Notes: generated from the sequence alone by a model not told the origin. A DNA stretch of 38,421 nt from an uncultured Collinsella sp. (GCA_958405565.1 CATYEN010000019.1:1-38421), one strand, 5' to 3'; positions 1 to 8,110 are shown, counted from the stretch's first letter. A program made the numbers and translations.

Positions 1-16
1 GAGCCCCACCGGCGTC

Positions 17-56
17 CAAAAGAAGCGAGCCCGCATCCCAAAGGGACACGGGCTCG
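17..56 (-). terminator. Intrinsic terminator downstream of tRNA-Leu
   Basis: An 8-bp perfect inverted repeat (positions 26-33 and 49-56, CGAGCCCG/CGGGCTCG) encloses a 15-nt loop. Read on the minus strand it is followed by CTTCTTTT, a weak U-rich tract. It lies just downstream of the tRNA on the same strand, so it probably ends that transcript. Confidence 0.6.
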
Positions 57-67
57 TAAGCTCCATA

Positions 68-152
68 TGGTAGGGGCGGTGGGACTCGAACCCACAATCC
101 TTGCGGCGAGAGATTTTAAGTCTCCTGCGTATGCCAATTCCGCCACGCCCCC
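68..152 (-). tRNA. tRNA-Leu (anticodon UAA)
   Basis: On the minus strand this stretch folds as a class II tRNA of 85 nt with encoded CCA (68-70). The acceptor stem is GGGGGCG against CGCCCCT, with one G-U wobble at the first pair. The anticodon loop CTTAAAA gives UAA, which reads the leucine codon UUA. A long variable arm and the T arm GTGGG-TTCGAGT-CCCAC are present. The long variable arm agrees with leucine. UUA is rare in such a GC-rich genome, so this is a minor-codon tRNA. Confidence 0.95.
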
Positions 153-183
153 GTGAGACTAGAAGTCTAGCACAAGCCGCCCG

Positions 184-807
184 TTACGCGTTGACAGCCA
201 TCGAGTGCCGGCCCGACTTTTCCAAGTACTCGGCAAACTTGGCCTCGTCGCCCTTGTTCTTGTACTGGAGGGCCAACAGGTACTCCAAGCGGCAACCCTT
301 AACCTTATCGTCGCCGGCCTCCTCGAGCATTCGCGCCAGCTCAGGAATGTCGTTGTGGCGCTTCAAAATCATCGTGTCGTACATCAGTTGGCATTCGTGC
401 GCGACTGCCTCGGCCTGGCCGCCCTCTAAGCCTTTGATCTCGTGTAGCAACTCCTTGGACTTTTTGCGGTCCTCCTGGCCCACGTAGTAGTTAAAGGCTT
501 TGATCACCAAGTCGACGCGCTGCATTTTAGACAAGTTGAGCCCCAGCAGCAGGTCGAACATCTCGTCGGCGCGCTCGTGGTCCTCGCGCAGCAGATAGGA
601 GTTCAGGCGCAGATAGTCGCGGTTGTAGCGCGGATACAGCATGCTAGTGAGTTTGCTGTCGAGCAGGCGGTCGAACTCGTCCCACTGCTTGGCGGCCATC
701 AGCTGTTGCAGGCGCTTAAACGTGGTGCGTCTTTTGATGCTAAAGAATACCGACACAGCGATGCAGATGACAACGACGGCGGTCCAGAGTGTGCGGGAAT
801 CGGGCAT
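184..807 (-). CDS. TPR-like membrane-anchored protein of unknown function
   Basis: This 207-residue protein was not recognised as a named family. One hydrophobic segment (about residues 6-24) is followed by a basic stretch KRR, so the rest should lie in the cytoplasm. The remainder is helical and charged, with pairs of helices that resemble degenerate TPR units; this is inference from the pattern, and no consensus TPR was scored. The start chosen is the inner ATG at 807, because AAGGA lies 7 nt upstream; an ATG at 825 would add six residues but has no clear ribosome site. The tRNA-Leu follows on the same strand 31 nt after the stop. Confidence 0.75.
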   Translation of the reverse strand: MPDSRTLWTAVVVICIAVSVFFSIKRRTTFKRLQQLMAAKQWDEFDRLLDSKLTSMLYPRYNRDYLRLNSYLLREDHERADEMFDLLLGLNLSKMQRVDLVIKAFNYYVGQEDRKKSKELLHEIKGLEGGQAEAVAHECQLMYDTMILKRHNDIPELARMLEEAGDDKVKGCRLEYLLALQYKNKGDEAKFAEYLEKSGRHSMAVNA

Positions 808-970
808 ATTGGGGTCCTTAGTCACTCACAAAACGAGCGGTATGACAACACGTACTAGATGTATTATACGCAGCGCGTAAGCAAACTGGCATAAAAGTGC
901 ATCGAGGCTGAGCGCCATCGCTCTCTGCGGTACACTTACCTAAAGTAAACCTCGAAGGGAGACATTACCT

Positions 971-1258
971 ATGAAGAAAATCGTTTTGGCTTGCGGTGCC
1001 GGCGCTGCAACTTCCACGCTCGTTGCCCAGAAGGTCGCCACCATGCTCGACGCCAACGGTTACGCTGACCAGTACGAGATCGTGCAGTGCGCCATCTCCG
1101 AGGCCAAGGACTATTGCGACGACGGTGCCGACCTGCTGATCGCCACTACCGTTGCCCCCGAGGGCCTCACCTGCCCGTATGTGAGTGGCGTGCCCTTCAT
1201 GACCGGCATGAACCGCGTCGCTGCCGAGAAGGCCGTTCTCGACGTCATGGCTCAGTAG
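971..1258 (+). CDS. PTS EIIB, galactitol type (orphan)
   Basis: This 95-residue protein has the fold signature of the galactitol-family EIIB domain. It opens with a short beta strand and then the P-loop-like CGAGAATST, in which Cys8 is the expected phospho-accepting cysteine. In the phosphotransferase system such a subunit passes phosphate from EIIA to the sugar held by EIIC. No EIIA or EIIC is near, which is unusual. The ribosome site GGGAG is 9 nt before the ATG. The next gene, a VOC protein, starts 11 nt after the stop and is probably co-transcribed. The partner subunits may be elsewhere in the genome, or the protein may act in regulation. Confidence 0.85.
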   Translation: MKKIVLACGAGAATSTLVAQKVATMLDANGYADQYEIVQCAISEAKDYCDDGADLLIATTVAPEGLTCPYVSGVPFMTGMNRVAAEKAVLDVMAQ

Positions 1259-1269
1259 GCGCTGCCTGC

Positions 1270-1644
1270 ATGAATGAGCAGAACGCCAATCCGGTCGAGC
1301 TCTTTGGCATGCGCGTTGCCCATGTGGGCATTAACGCCACCGATTCGGCAGACGCCTTGGAGATCGCGGAGCTGTTCTCGACGATGATGGGTCTGCCCGT
1401 CATTGAGACCCCCGTTTCGTACTTTAATGATTCGCTGGTCGAAATCATGAAGCAGAACGGTCGTGGCGCCAAGGGCCACATCGGCTTTGCCGTCAACGAC
1501 ATCGATGCTGCCGAGAAGTGGTTTGCCGAGCGCGGGCTCGAGGTCAACGAGGAGTCACGCGTGCTGCTGCCCGACGGCGGCACCAAGCTCGTGTACTTTA
1601 AGCGCGAGTTCGCCGGCTTCGCCGTGCACCTGTGCCGCGAGTAG
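1270..1644 (+). CDS. VOC-fold protein resembling the C-terminal domain of KDPG aldolases
   Basis: A protein of 124 residues built as one vicinal-oxygen-chelate unit: HVGIN near the start, GHIGFAV in the middle and FAVHLC at the end. From memory, the motifs HVGIN, KGHI and GGFAVHL resemble the extra VOC domain fused to the C terminus of some 2-keto-3-deoxy-6-phosphogluconate aldolases in Firmicutes; here it stands alone. Substrate and metal use are not known. The start at 1270 lies 11 nt after the EIIB stop with no good Shine-Dalgarno, so translational coupling is likely. An inner ATG at 1309 is the alternative. A strong terminator follows. Confidence 0.75.
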   Translation: MNEQNANPVELFGMRVAHVGINATDSADALEIAELFSTMMGLPVIETPVSYFNDSLVEIMKQNGRGAKGHIGFAVNDIDAAEKWFAERGLEVNEESRVLLPDGGTKLVYFKREFAGFAVHLCRE

Positions 1645-1666
1645 CGCGCAAGCTGCTATAGCTAGC

Positions 1667-1702
1667 AAAAAGGATAGGGCTGCATGGCCCTATCCCTTTT
1701 TT
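1667..1702. terminator. Bidirectional intrinsic terminator
   Basis: A perfect 9-bp stem (GGATAGGGC at 1672-1680 with GCCCTATCC at 1687-1695) is flanked by AAAAA on the left and CTTTTTT on the right. It can therefore work for the VOC gene on the plus strand and also for the histidine kinase transcript arriving on the minus strand. Confidence 0.85.
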
Positions 1703-1738
1703 ATGCCGAGGGGCCGACTTTTGCGACGGTCAAAAAAC

Positions 1739-1922
1739 CGAAGTCTAATACTTTTCCGGAGAAGTGAACGAGCTAAAACGGACCCCCGAGGCATCGACAC
1801 TTTAGGAGTGCCGTTTCCTGCGGTTTCGATGCTGGAATCCTGCGATTTTGCGGCCGGAAAATGCGGATGGTTCGGGGGTCCAGAAACAGGCGTTCACTTC
1901 TCGGGAAAAGTATTAGACCTCG
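1739..1922. repeat. 184-bp palindromic repeat element, copy 1
   Basis: The ends are near-perfect inverted repeats of about 31 bp (left starts CGAAGTCTAATACTTTT, right ends AAAAGTATTAGACCTCG). Inside are further nested inverted pairs, for example GGACCCCCGA with TCGGGGGTCC and GCATCGA with TCGATGC. The whole could fold into a long branched hairpin. There is no credible ORF. A second copy of exactly the same length lies at 6701-6884 in the same orientation, with about 19 mismatches by eye. It ends 18 nt from the stop of the histidine kinase gene. It resembles a MITE or other non-autonomous mobile element. Confidence 0.85.
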
Positions 1923-1940
1923 ATTCACGAGGGGGCGTCC

Positions 1941-3236
1941 CTACCGCGGCAGGCGAATCGTAAAGCGGCTGCCGACCCCTTCGACCGAGGTCACACCGAT
2001 GACGCCGCCGTGGCTGTCGACGATCCACTTGGCAATGGCAAGCCCCAGGCCAGAGCCCTGCGCGCCGGCATCGCGTGCGTTGTCGGCGCGGTAGAACCGT
2101 TCAAACGCATGAGCTGCGGATTCCTGGTTCATGCCGATGCCCTCGTCCTCAACACTTATGTCAATCGTGCCCGTGCCCACATCGGGCGTTATGCCAAACG
2201 TGACGGTCGTTCCTGCGTCCGAATACTTGGCGGCGTTTTGTACGATCACGCGCAGAGCCTGCTTCACGAGCGCCACGTCGACGGACGCGTCGCAGCGCGG
2301 GTCGCTGGTAAGCGCCGTGTCGTACGCCAGCCGATACGTGTGCGTGGCATCGATCATCTGCGATTCTTCGCATACCTCACCGACGAGCGCAGCCAGATTG
2401 GTATTCACACGATGCAACGCGGTGCGCCCGGCATCGCCGCGTGCCAAAAACAGCAGTTGTTCTACGAGCTCCTGCATGTGCTCGCTTTCGGCCTTGAGCG
2501 AGGCGATGGACTCCGCTAGCACGGCCGGGTCGTCCTTACCCCAACGATCGAGCATGTTTACGTAGCCCTGAATCACCGCGATGGGCGTGCGCAGCTCGTG
2601 GCTCGCGTCGTTGACAAAGCGCATCTGCTGCAGCTTGGCCTCTTGCATCTGACGCAGCAGGCGGTTGAGTGCGACCTCGATGCTTGCCAGGTCGGCGTCG
2701 CCGGTGGTGACGCTTGGCGAGTCGACGCTTGCGCGCTCGATGGCCTGCTCCAGCGTTTCCATCTTGCCGCCGGAGAGCTGCATGCGGCCGAGCTCGTCCA
2801 CGCGTAAGGCCAGGTCGTTGAGTGGTACCATGGTGCGGCGTACGCGTCGGGCGCCGCCGAGCATGTTGAGCACGCTGATGACCTGCCAACCTACAACGAC
2901 AAGGTAGAGGGGCCATAGCGTGACGAGATCCTGCGCGAGGGGGAAGGTCTTGGTGGTACGCGCAAGCTCGACAGTATAGGTGAGCGTTGTCAGGTCCCAG
3001 CCGCGCGCGGGCGTCAGTGACATGCCGTGAACGGTGGCGCCGGGGATCCATCCTGCGGTAAACGTGCCGTCGGGCAGCGTTTGGTTGTATCCATAGACGA
3101 GGATCGCTGCCGCAATCACTACCAGCAACAGATCGAGCCAGACGTAGCTCATCAGGCGGCGCCACATATAGCTCCAGTTGATGGCGCGGGCGATGGAAGT
3201 GACGCGCTTGGTCTCGGTGTTACGCGCGACAGACAT
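1941..3236 (-). CDS. Two-component sensor histidine kinase
   Basis: This 431-residue membrane kinase senses an unknown signal and phosphorylates the adjacent response regulator. It shows TM1 (about 31-50), an extracytoplasmic sensor region of about 53 residues, TM2 (about 104-126), a HAMP-like linker, and the HisKA box SHELRTP with the phospho-accepting His213. The HATPase_c domain has N box (QNAAKYS), G1 (DEGIG) and G2 (GSGLGLA). The ATG at 3236 overlaps the regulator's end by 17 nt, which indicates translational coupling; GGGGTGGG precedes it. The open frame continues upstream but only as a shadow of the regulator. The first cytoplasmic stretch is basic and short. Confidence 0.93.
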   Translation of the reverse strand: MSVARNTETKRVTSIARAINWSYMWRRLMSYVWLDLLLVVIAAAILVYGYNQTLPDGTFTAGWIPGATVHGMSLTPARGWDLTTLTYTVELARTTKTFPLAQDLVTLWPLYLVVVGWQVISVLNMLGGARRVRRTMVPLNDLALRVDELGRMQLSGGKMETLEQAIERASVDSPSVTTGDADLASIEVALNRLLRQMQEAKLQQMRFVNDASHELRTPIAVIQGYVNMLDRWGKDDPAVLAESIASLKAESEHMQELVEQLLFLARGDAGRTALHRVNTNLAALVGEVCEESQMIDATHTYRLAYDTALTSDPRCDASVDVALVKQALRVIVQNAAKYSDAGTTVTFGITPDVGTGTIDISVEDEGIGMNQESAAHAFERFYRADNARDAGAQGSGLGLAIAKWIVDSHGGVIGVTSVEGVGSRFTIRLPR

Positions 3237-4005
3237 AGCCCACCCCGCGCACGGTTTGGATGATGCGGGCACCGCCGGCGTCCTCGATCTTGGCGCGCAG
3301 GCGCGCGATGTGCACGTCGACGTTGTTGGTGTCGCCCACGTATTCATAGCCCAGCGCCTCGTGCGCGATGCGCTCGCGCGTGAGCACGGTTTCGGCATGC
3401 GCCATAAGCAGGGCGAGGACGTCGAACTCGCGGGCCGTGAGTGCGATGGGCGAGCCACCGACCGTGACTTCGCGGCGGTCGGGGTCGAGCGCGACCGAGT
3501 CAACGGTGAGTGTGGCGGGGGAGGGCGTGGCAGCGGCCTGGGCCGTGCCGCTGGCCGGGGGTATCGCAGCGGCGTTCCCGGCCGCGCCGCCCGCCATACC
3601 CGCCCCGGCGCCGGAGCCACCAACGCCCGAAGCCGCCCGTACGGCCTCCGCGCGCTTCAACGCCACGCGAATCCGTGCGAACAGTTCCTCAATCGCAAAC
3701 GGCTTGGTCAGATAGTCATCGGCACCGGCGTCAAGCCCCGCCACCTTGTCCATCACGGCATCGCGCGCGGTGACCATAATCACCGGCACATCCTTGTGCT
3801 TGCGGACACGCCGCAGGACCTCCATGCCGTTGAGCTGCGGCAACAGCACGTCGAGCAGAATCAAGTCGTAGTCGCGCATTAGCGCCAGGTCCACGGCGGT
3901 GCGGCCGTCGGCGGCGTGCTCAACCTGGTAGCCCTCGTGCTCCAGCTCGAGCGTCACAAAGCGGGCGATTTTCTCCTCGTCCTCTACGATCAGGATTCGT
4001 GCCAT
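3220..4005 (-). CDS. OmpR/PhoB-family response regulator
   Basis: This 261-residue regulator is the partner of the overlapping histidine kinase. Its receiver domain spans residues 1-120, with acidic Asp9, phospho-acceptor Asp52, conserved Thr79 and Lys101. A winged-helix DNA-binding domain lies at about 167-261. The two are joined by an unusually long linker of about 45 residues rich in Gly, Ala and Pro; most OmpR proteins have 10-20 residues there. The gene lies 18 nt after the DUF4342 gene in the same operon. GGGGG precedes the ATG. Confidence 0.95.
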   Translation of the reverse strand: MARILIVEDEEKIARFVTLELEHEGYQVEHAADGRTAVDLALMRDYDLILLDVLLPQLNGMEVLRRVRKHKDVPVIMVTARDAVMDKVAGLDAGADDYLTKPFAIEELFARIRVALKRAEAVRAASGVGGSGAGAGMAGGAAGNAAAIPPASGTAQAAATPSPATLTVDSVALDPDRREVTVGGSPIALTAREFDVLALLMAHAETVLTRERIAHEALGYEYVGDTNNVDVHIARLRAKIEDAGGARIIQTVRGVGYVCRA

Positions 4006-4023
4006 ATGTGCCCCCGTCTGCGA

Positions 4024-4566
4024 TTACTTGTCGTCGTTCAGATTTTGCTTGATGCCGTCCGCGGCGTCGGCGGCGTGATTCATCAGGTTGTTGATGCTGC
4101 CGGGCACGTCGCCGTCGCTGTCGATGCGGTAGCGCATGCCAAAGAACAGGCCAATCAACATCAGCCATATCGTGGCGCCCCAGGCAAACAGGGCGACGAT
4201 GGGGATCAGGATGGGAATGTTGAGGATGATGGCGTCGCGGCGCGTGGCGACAAACTTGGTCTCCAGGCTCAGGCGGAAGAGCTTTTTGAGGTACTCCCAC
4301 ACGCTGTCCATCTTCTTGGAGAAGTCGGTCTTTTCGCTCGACTTCTCGTAGGCGACCTGCGCGGCGACCATCTCGGCCGAGGGCTCATCGACCGGCTCGG
4401 ATTCGGTGGCGGCGTGCGCCGACGTGGTCTGGGTCTTGCCCTGCGACTCGAGCCAAATGATGGCGTCCAGAACGTTGCCGTCGGCGGCGTCGAGCGCGGC
4501 CTTGGCATCGGTGTAGCTCACGTTGCATTTGGTGCGGATGGTTTCAACTTTTTCGAGGTCGTCCAT
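4024..4566 (-). CDS. DUF4342-type membrane protein with UBA-like N terminus
   Basis: A 180-residue protein. Residues 1-43 form a UBA/TS-N-like helical unit (motif VSYTDAKAALDAADGNV). An acidic linker follows, then a DUF4342-like part with a hydrophobic double segment at about 112-146 that probably crosses the membrane. The family function is unknown. The gene is the first of three in an operon with the response regulator and kinase, which suggests a role in the same envelope signal, either as a modulator or as a target. AAAGGAC lies 6 nt before the ATG. Confidence 0.8.
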   Translation of the reverse strand: MDDLEKVETIRTKCNVSYTDAKAALDAADGNVLDAIIWLESQGKTQTTSAHAATESEPVDEPSAEMVAAQVAYEKSSEKTDFSKKMDSVWEYLKKLFRLSLETKFVATRRDAIILNIPILIPIVALFAWGATIWLMLIGLFFGMRYRIDSDGDVPGSINNLMNHAADAADGIKQNLNDDK

Positions 4567-4684
4567 GACCTGTCCTTTCGTTCGATGGGCGCGGCGCCGG
4601 GCGATCTGCCCGGGCGCGAGCGTTGCGTTCGGCGGCCTGCATTGCGCGGCCCCGCCCCGCCCCTGGTCGAACTCTATAGTGCAG

Positions 4685-4712
4685 GTTATAGATTAAGCGA
4701 TTCTTGAGCCAA
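4685..4712 (-). promoter_or_regulatory. Candidate sigma-70-type promoter for the DUF4342-RR-HK operon
   Basis: On the minus strand TTGGCT is followed after 16 nt by TATAAC. This places a start site about 110 nt upstream of the DUF4342 ATG. The rest of the 4567-4944 spacer holds no gene that can be supported; a TATACT at 4822-4827 may serve the plus-strand phosphatase but lacks a good -35. Confidence 0.45.
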
Positions 4713-4944
4713 GATTAATGTTGGATGAGTTTTTGGGTGGCGGTGGGCATAGGCAGCCTTTGAGGCAAGCGCAGGCTGAGTGGCTAGAGCCCAGGGATAA
4801 ATTTGTGTCCGTACGGCGAGATATACTTTTAACTTTGTTGAGGGGCGTGATGAGCCAAGGTAGCCTGACGCCTGCGAAATCAATGGGGCCGCAGCGGCGT
4901 ACGGGCGCGAGCAGCGGGACCCCGACGCAAACAGGGGGTCATAA

Positions 4945-5706
4945 GTGCATATCTACGCTATGAGTGACATTCACGGGTGCTTGGACGCCTTTAAGGCATC
5001 GCTTTCCACCGTCGACCTCGATGCCGAGGATTCTAAGCTGATCCTGCTGGGTGACTACTGCGACCGAGGTCCCGATTCGCTCGGGGTCTTTGATCTCGTT
5101 ATGGACTTGCAAAAACGTTACGGCAATCGCATCGTGGCACTGCGTGGCAACCATGAGGAGATGCTCCTTGAGTACATTGATGAGGCGAAGGACCCCAATT
5201 TCACGCAGGCATGGATACTTGCTGACAGCAATTTGGCAACGGCCAAGAGTTTCCTGGATGCCGAGGCATTTAAGCACATTAAACACCTTTTGAGGCTCAG
5301 GGAGTTCGAGGAGGCCTACGTCTTTACGGTTGAGCGCATAAAGGCCGAGCACGCGGACATAATCGCGTGGGTCCGCAAACTCCCTTACTTTTACGAAAGC
5401 CCCTACGGCCAGGTCTTTGTGCACGCCGGCATTGACGAGGGGGCCGGCGAGTATTGGAAGGTCGGCACGCCTGACGAGTTGTTTACCATGATGCCTCCCG
5501 AGTACGCGGGGCGTAAGTTCTATCTGGATGTTATCGCCGGGCATATAAACACCGAGGCGGCTTCGGGCATCGCAGGCTACCGCGGTATCTGGCATGACGG
5601 GGCCAGCCATTACTACATTGACGGGAACGTCATGAAGAACGGCGAGGTTGCCATGCTGAGCTACGACTCGGAAACAAGGAAGTACAGTGGGCTGGGACTG
5701 GAGTAG
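4945..5706 (+). CDS. Serine/threonine-phosphatase-like metallophosphoesterase
   Basis: This 253-residue enzyme has the calcineurin-like phosphoesterase motifs in order: D8-I-H10-G, GDYCDRG (36-42), GNHEE (68-72), then HAGI and GHINT toward the C terminus. GDxxDRG with GNHE is the pattern of PPP-type bacterial phosphatases, which act on phosphoproteins or on dinucleotide polyphosphates (ApaH-like); substrate cannot be decided here. The start is GTG, chosen because AGGGGG lies about 8 nt upstream. It is convergent with the unknown gene at 5739, with only 32 nt between the stops. Confidence 0.88.
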   Translation: MHIYAMSDIHGCLDAFKASLSTVDLDAEDSKLILLGDYCDRGPDSLGVFDLVMDLQKRYGNRIVALRGNHEEMLLEYIDEAKDPNFTQAWILADSNLATAKSFLDAEAFKHIKHLLRLREFEEAYVFTVERIKAEHADIIAWVRKLPYFYESPYGQVFVHAGIDEGAGEYWKVGTPDELFTMMPPEYAGRKFYLDVIAGHINTEAASGIAGYRGIWHDGASHYYIDGNVMKNGEVAMLSYDSETRKYSGLGLE

Positions 5707-5738
5707 GTTGCGGACGCCTAACGTGTGACCGACCTCAT

Positions 5739-6569
5739 TTACTTGCCTTCCTGCTTGACCAGCGCGTCCTTTATCCAAGTCATCATGGGCTTGGAGGTGT
5801 AGTCTCTACCGCTGATGACTTTTAGCGAGAGACTGCTCTTTAACTGCAGTTTTCCCTCGTTTAAATCTCCTTTATCGTATCGGCTGAGGTACGGATAGAG
5901 GCAATGGTATTCGTGGTGTTCACTGCTTAGGGCGTGGGCAACATCAAGGTAAGCAAGCATGGAGATGAGCACATGCCACTGCTGATTTAGATTGTCATGC
6001 GTGCTGCCGAAAAAGGGCTTAAGGGGGTCGACTCGCGCGATTGTATTGCCGCTGTTATCAAACTGGTAGTGGTAATACCCCTGCTCGTCGGGACGGTCCT
6101 TGAGTCTGAGCTTGAGCGCACAGTAGAACGCAATGTTCCCTGGCAGGTCTTTTTTGCTAGTTTCCGTCAAATCGCCCCGCCAAACCCCTAGGCGTATTTT
6201 TAGTTTGGAGTGGAGCTCGTCATGTTCGAGGAGCTTTTCGCGGGCATTTTCGAGCAGCCTCTCATTTTGCTCTTTAAGGGACAAATCGGTGTTGCTGATT
6301 ACGGGAGCGGCAACGCGTTCAAGGGTCTTTTTGATTTCATCAATCTTATCGTCGCTGAGCTCATTCAAGGCACATATGGTTTGACCTAGTCTATAAGCGC
6401 TATCAACATCGCAGTTTCCAGAAGTGTTATTGCAAGGATCGTTGCACCATTCAATAAAGTCCTTGATGCCTATCTGCTCGGTGCAAAAGGTTCCGGAGGC
6501 AGAAGCGCTGTGGGAACGGTTGAAAAAGTCTTGAACATCGTTCAAACCGGCAAGCTTGTCTTCGTTCAT
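5739..6569 (-). CDS. Unrecognised 276-residue soluble protein
   Basis: No family is recognised. The protein is hydrophilic, has no signal peptide or membrane segment, and contains a cluster of four cysteines in its first 55 residues (FCTEQ, EWCNDPCN, GNCD). A charged helical stretch at about 75-125 could form a coiled coil. The DNA is clearly more AT-rich than the neighbouring genes, and several codons rare in this window are used, so it may be acquired. GAAAGGA is well placed before the ATG. It lies between two metallophosphoesterase genes, and the 184-bp element copy 2 sits upstream of its start. Confidence 0.75.
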   Translation of the reverse strand: MNEDKLAGLNDVQDFFNRSHSASASGTFCTEQIGIKDFIEWCNDPCNNTSGNCDVDSAYRLGQTICALNELSDDKIDEIKKTLERVAAPVISNTDLSLKEQNERLLENAREKLLEHDELHSKLKIRLGVWRGDLTETSKKDLPGNIAFYCALKLRLKDRPDEQGYYHYQFDNSGNTIARVDPLKPFFGSTHDNLNQQWHVLISMLAYLDVAHALSSEHHEYHCLYPYLSRYDKGDLNEGKLQLKSSLSLKVISGRDYTSKPMMTWIKDALVKQEGK

Positions 6570-6700
6570 ATCTGGATTCCTTTCTCATCAGGAAACATGC
6601 CTCATTATAGGCATGCTCGCAGCCGCAGCGGTTAGGGTGCCAGCGGATAGCTGGGGGTTCCAGCGAAGGAAAGAAGCGGGTCCCCAGGGCATTCAAGATT

Positions 6701-6884
6701 CGAGGTTTAATACTTTTCCCGAGAAGTGAACGAGCTAAAACGGACCCCCGAAGCATCGACACTTTAGAGGTGTCGTTCCCTGCGGTTTCAATGCTGAAAT
6801 CCCACGATTATGCCGCCGAAAAATGCGGATGTTTCAGGGGTCCAAAAACAGCCGTTCACTTCTCGGGAAAAGTATTAGACCTCG
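6701..6884. repeat. 184-bp palindromic repeat element, copy 2
   Basis: Same orientation and same length as the copy at 1739-1922. Terminal inverted repeats of about 32 bp (left begins CGAGGTTTAATACTTTTCC; right ends AAGTATTAGACCTCG) differ from each other at one position. This copy lies between the divergent starts of the unknown gene (ends upstream at 6569) and the small membrane protein (7045), so it fills most of their shared upstream region. The rest of the 6570-7044 spacer shows nothing else I can support. Confidence 0.85.
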
Positions 6885-7044
6885 ATAGCAGAGGATGGTG
6901 GGCCGATGCAAAACGGCGCCAAGGGTTGGTCGAGCAGGCGGTTTCTCCATTGATGTCCGCACGACATGGGACACTTCCCCTGCCGATCCGTTCTGTCGCG
7001 GCGGCATGTGCCCAAACAACGATTCTCTAAGGAGTTCGATATTG

Positions 7045-7284
7045 ATGAGTGACAACGCCAAGCATCTCGCAAAGAAGTGCGTCAAGGACGTGGGGCCGTG
7101 CCTCGCGCTGTGCCTTGCCGGCGCAGCGGTCGCGCTGCTGACTGTTCTGGGACCATTCGACGTGCTTCGAAGTGCCAGTTCCCTGCACGTTTGCATAGCC
7201 CTTGCCGGCGCCATGATGACCGGCGGTGTGCTCGATCTGATTTTTTGGGTGCTCGACCCGTTTGGATGGAAGAACGAGGGGTAA
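7045..7284 (+). CDS. Small two-helix membrane protein
   Basis: A protein of 79 residues with two hydrophobic segments (about 17-35 and 47-68) separated by a short loop, with a charged N terminus (KHLAKKCVKD) and a basic C-terminal tail. No family is recognised. TAAGGAG lies 10 nt before the ATG; a TTG one codon earlier is possible. The next gene, a metallophosphoesterase, follows after 85 nt on the same strand. Confidence 0.7.
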   Translation: MSDNAKHLAKKCVKDVGPCLALCLAGAAVALLTVLGPFDVLRSASSLHVCIALAGAMMTGGVLDLIFWVLDPFGWKNEG

Positions 7285-7369
7285 GCCCTAAAGGATGGAA
7301 GGGCTGGAACGGTTGGCTTAGTGATCGTGCAGAATGTGGGCTAGCGACTTACAGGGAAGTGGTAATCCG

Positions 7370-8095
7370 ATGACGGTCTATGCGACGGGCGATATTCACG
7401 GCGGCGTCGACATGCAAAAGCTGCGCGACTGGGAGCTTGGGGATAGCCTGACGAGCGACGACTATCTCATCATCGCGGGCGACTTTGGCTTTCCGTGGGA
7501 TTTTTCTGCCGAGGAATGTGCCGACATCGCTTGGCTGGAGTCGCGCCCCTATACCGTGCTGTTTGTCGACGGCAACCACGAGCGTTTCGATCACTGGGCG
7601 GAGCGTCCCATGGAGCTGTGGCGCGGTGGGCTGACGCAGCGCCTGTCGGATACCTCTCCCATACGGCGCCTGACGCGCGGCGAGGTTTTTGAACTCGATG
7701 GCTCAACGATCTTTACTATGGGCGGCGCCACGAGCGTGGATAAGGAATACCGCATTCCCTATTCCAGCTGGTGGCCTCAGGAGCTGCCGGACGAGCGCAA
7801 CTTTGAGGAGGCGCGGGCAAAGCTCGACAGCGTGGGTTGGAAGGTCGACTACGTAATCACCCACACCTGCTCTACGCACATGCTTTCGCCCACGCTCTAT
7901 CCGGGGCCCGGCTGGAATTGCCCCGGCGTTGATCGACTTACGGCGTTTTTCGATGAGCTGGAAGATCGCTTGGATTACAAACGCTGGTATTACGGGCATT
8001 TTCATCGGGATGCCAACCCGGCCGAGCGCCATACCGTGCTCTACGACTGCATCGTTCGCCTAGGCGACGAACTCCAGCCCTGGGATGTTGCGTAG
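7370..8095 (+). CDS. Metallophosphoesterase
   Basis: A 241-residue calcineurin-like phosphoesterase. Metal-ligand motifs appear in order: D8-I-H10-G, GDFG, GNHE, THTCSTH and YGHFH. The GDFG form, rather than GDxxDRG, separates it from the phosphatase at 4945; similar proteins are annotated only as metallophosphoesterases and the substrate is unknown. The ATG at 7370 is preceded by CAGGGAAG. It converges on gluQ with 15 nt between the two stops. Confidence 0.85.
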   Translation: MTVYATGDIHGGVDMQKLRDWELGDSLTSDDYLIIAGDFGFPWDFSAEECADIAWLESRPYTVLFVDGNHERFDHWAERPMELWRGGLTQRLSDTSPIRRLTRGEVFELDGSTIFTMGGATSVDKEYRIPYSSWWPQELPDERNFEEARAKLDSVGWKVDYVITHTCSTHMLSPTLYPGPGWNCPGVDRLTAFFDELEDRLDYKRWYYGHFHRDANPAERHTVLYDCIVRLGDELQPWDVA

Positions 8096-8110
8096 GGGCG
8101 GAGTGGCTGG

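Noticed and set aside
3237..3623. N-terminal extension of the histidine kinase frame
   Set aside because: It overlaps the response regulator coding region and is Pro/Arg/Ser-rich; the ATG at 3236 gives a normal kinase.
4686..4883. Small minus-strand frame of 65 codons
   Set aside because: No ribosome site, no family, and it covers the likely promoter of the DUF4342 operon.
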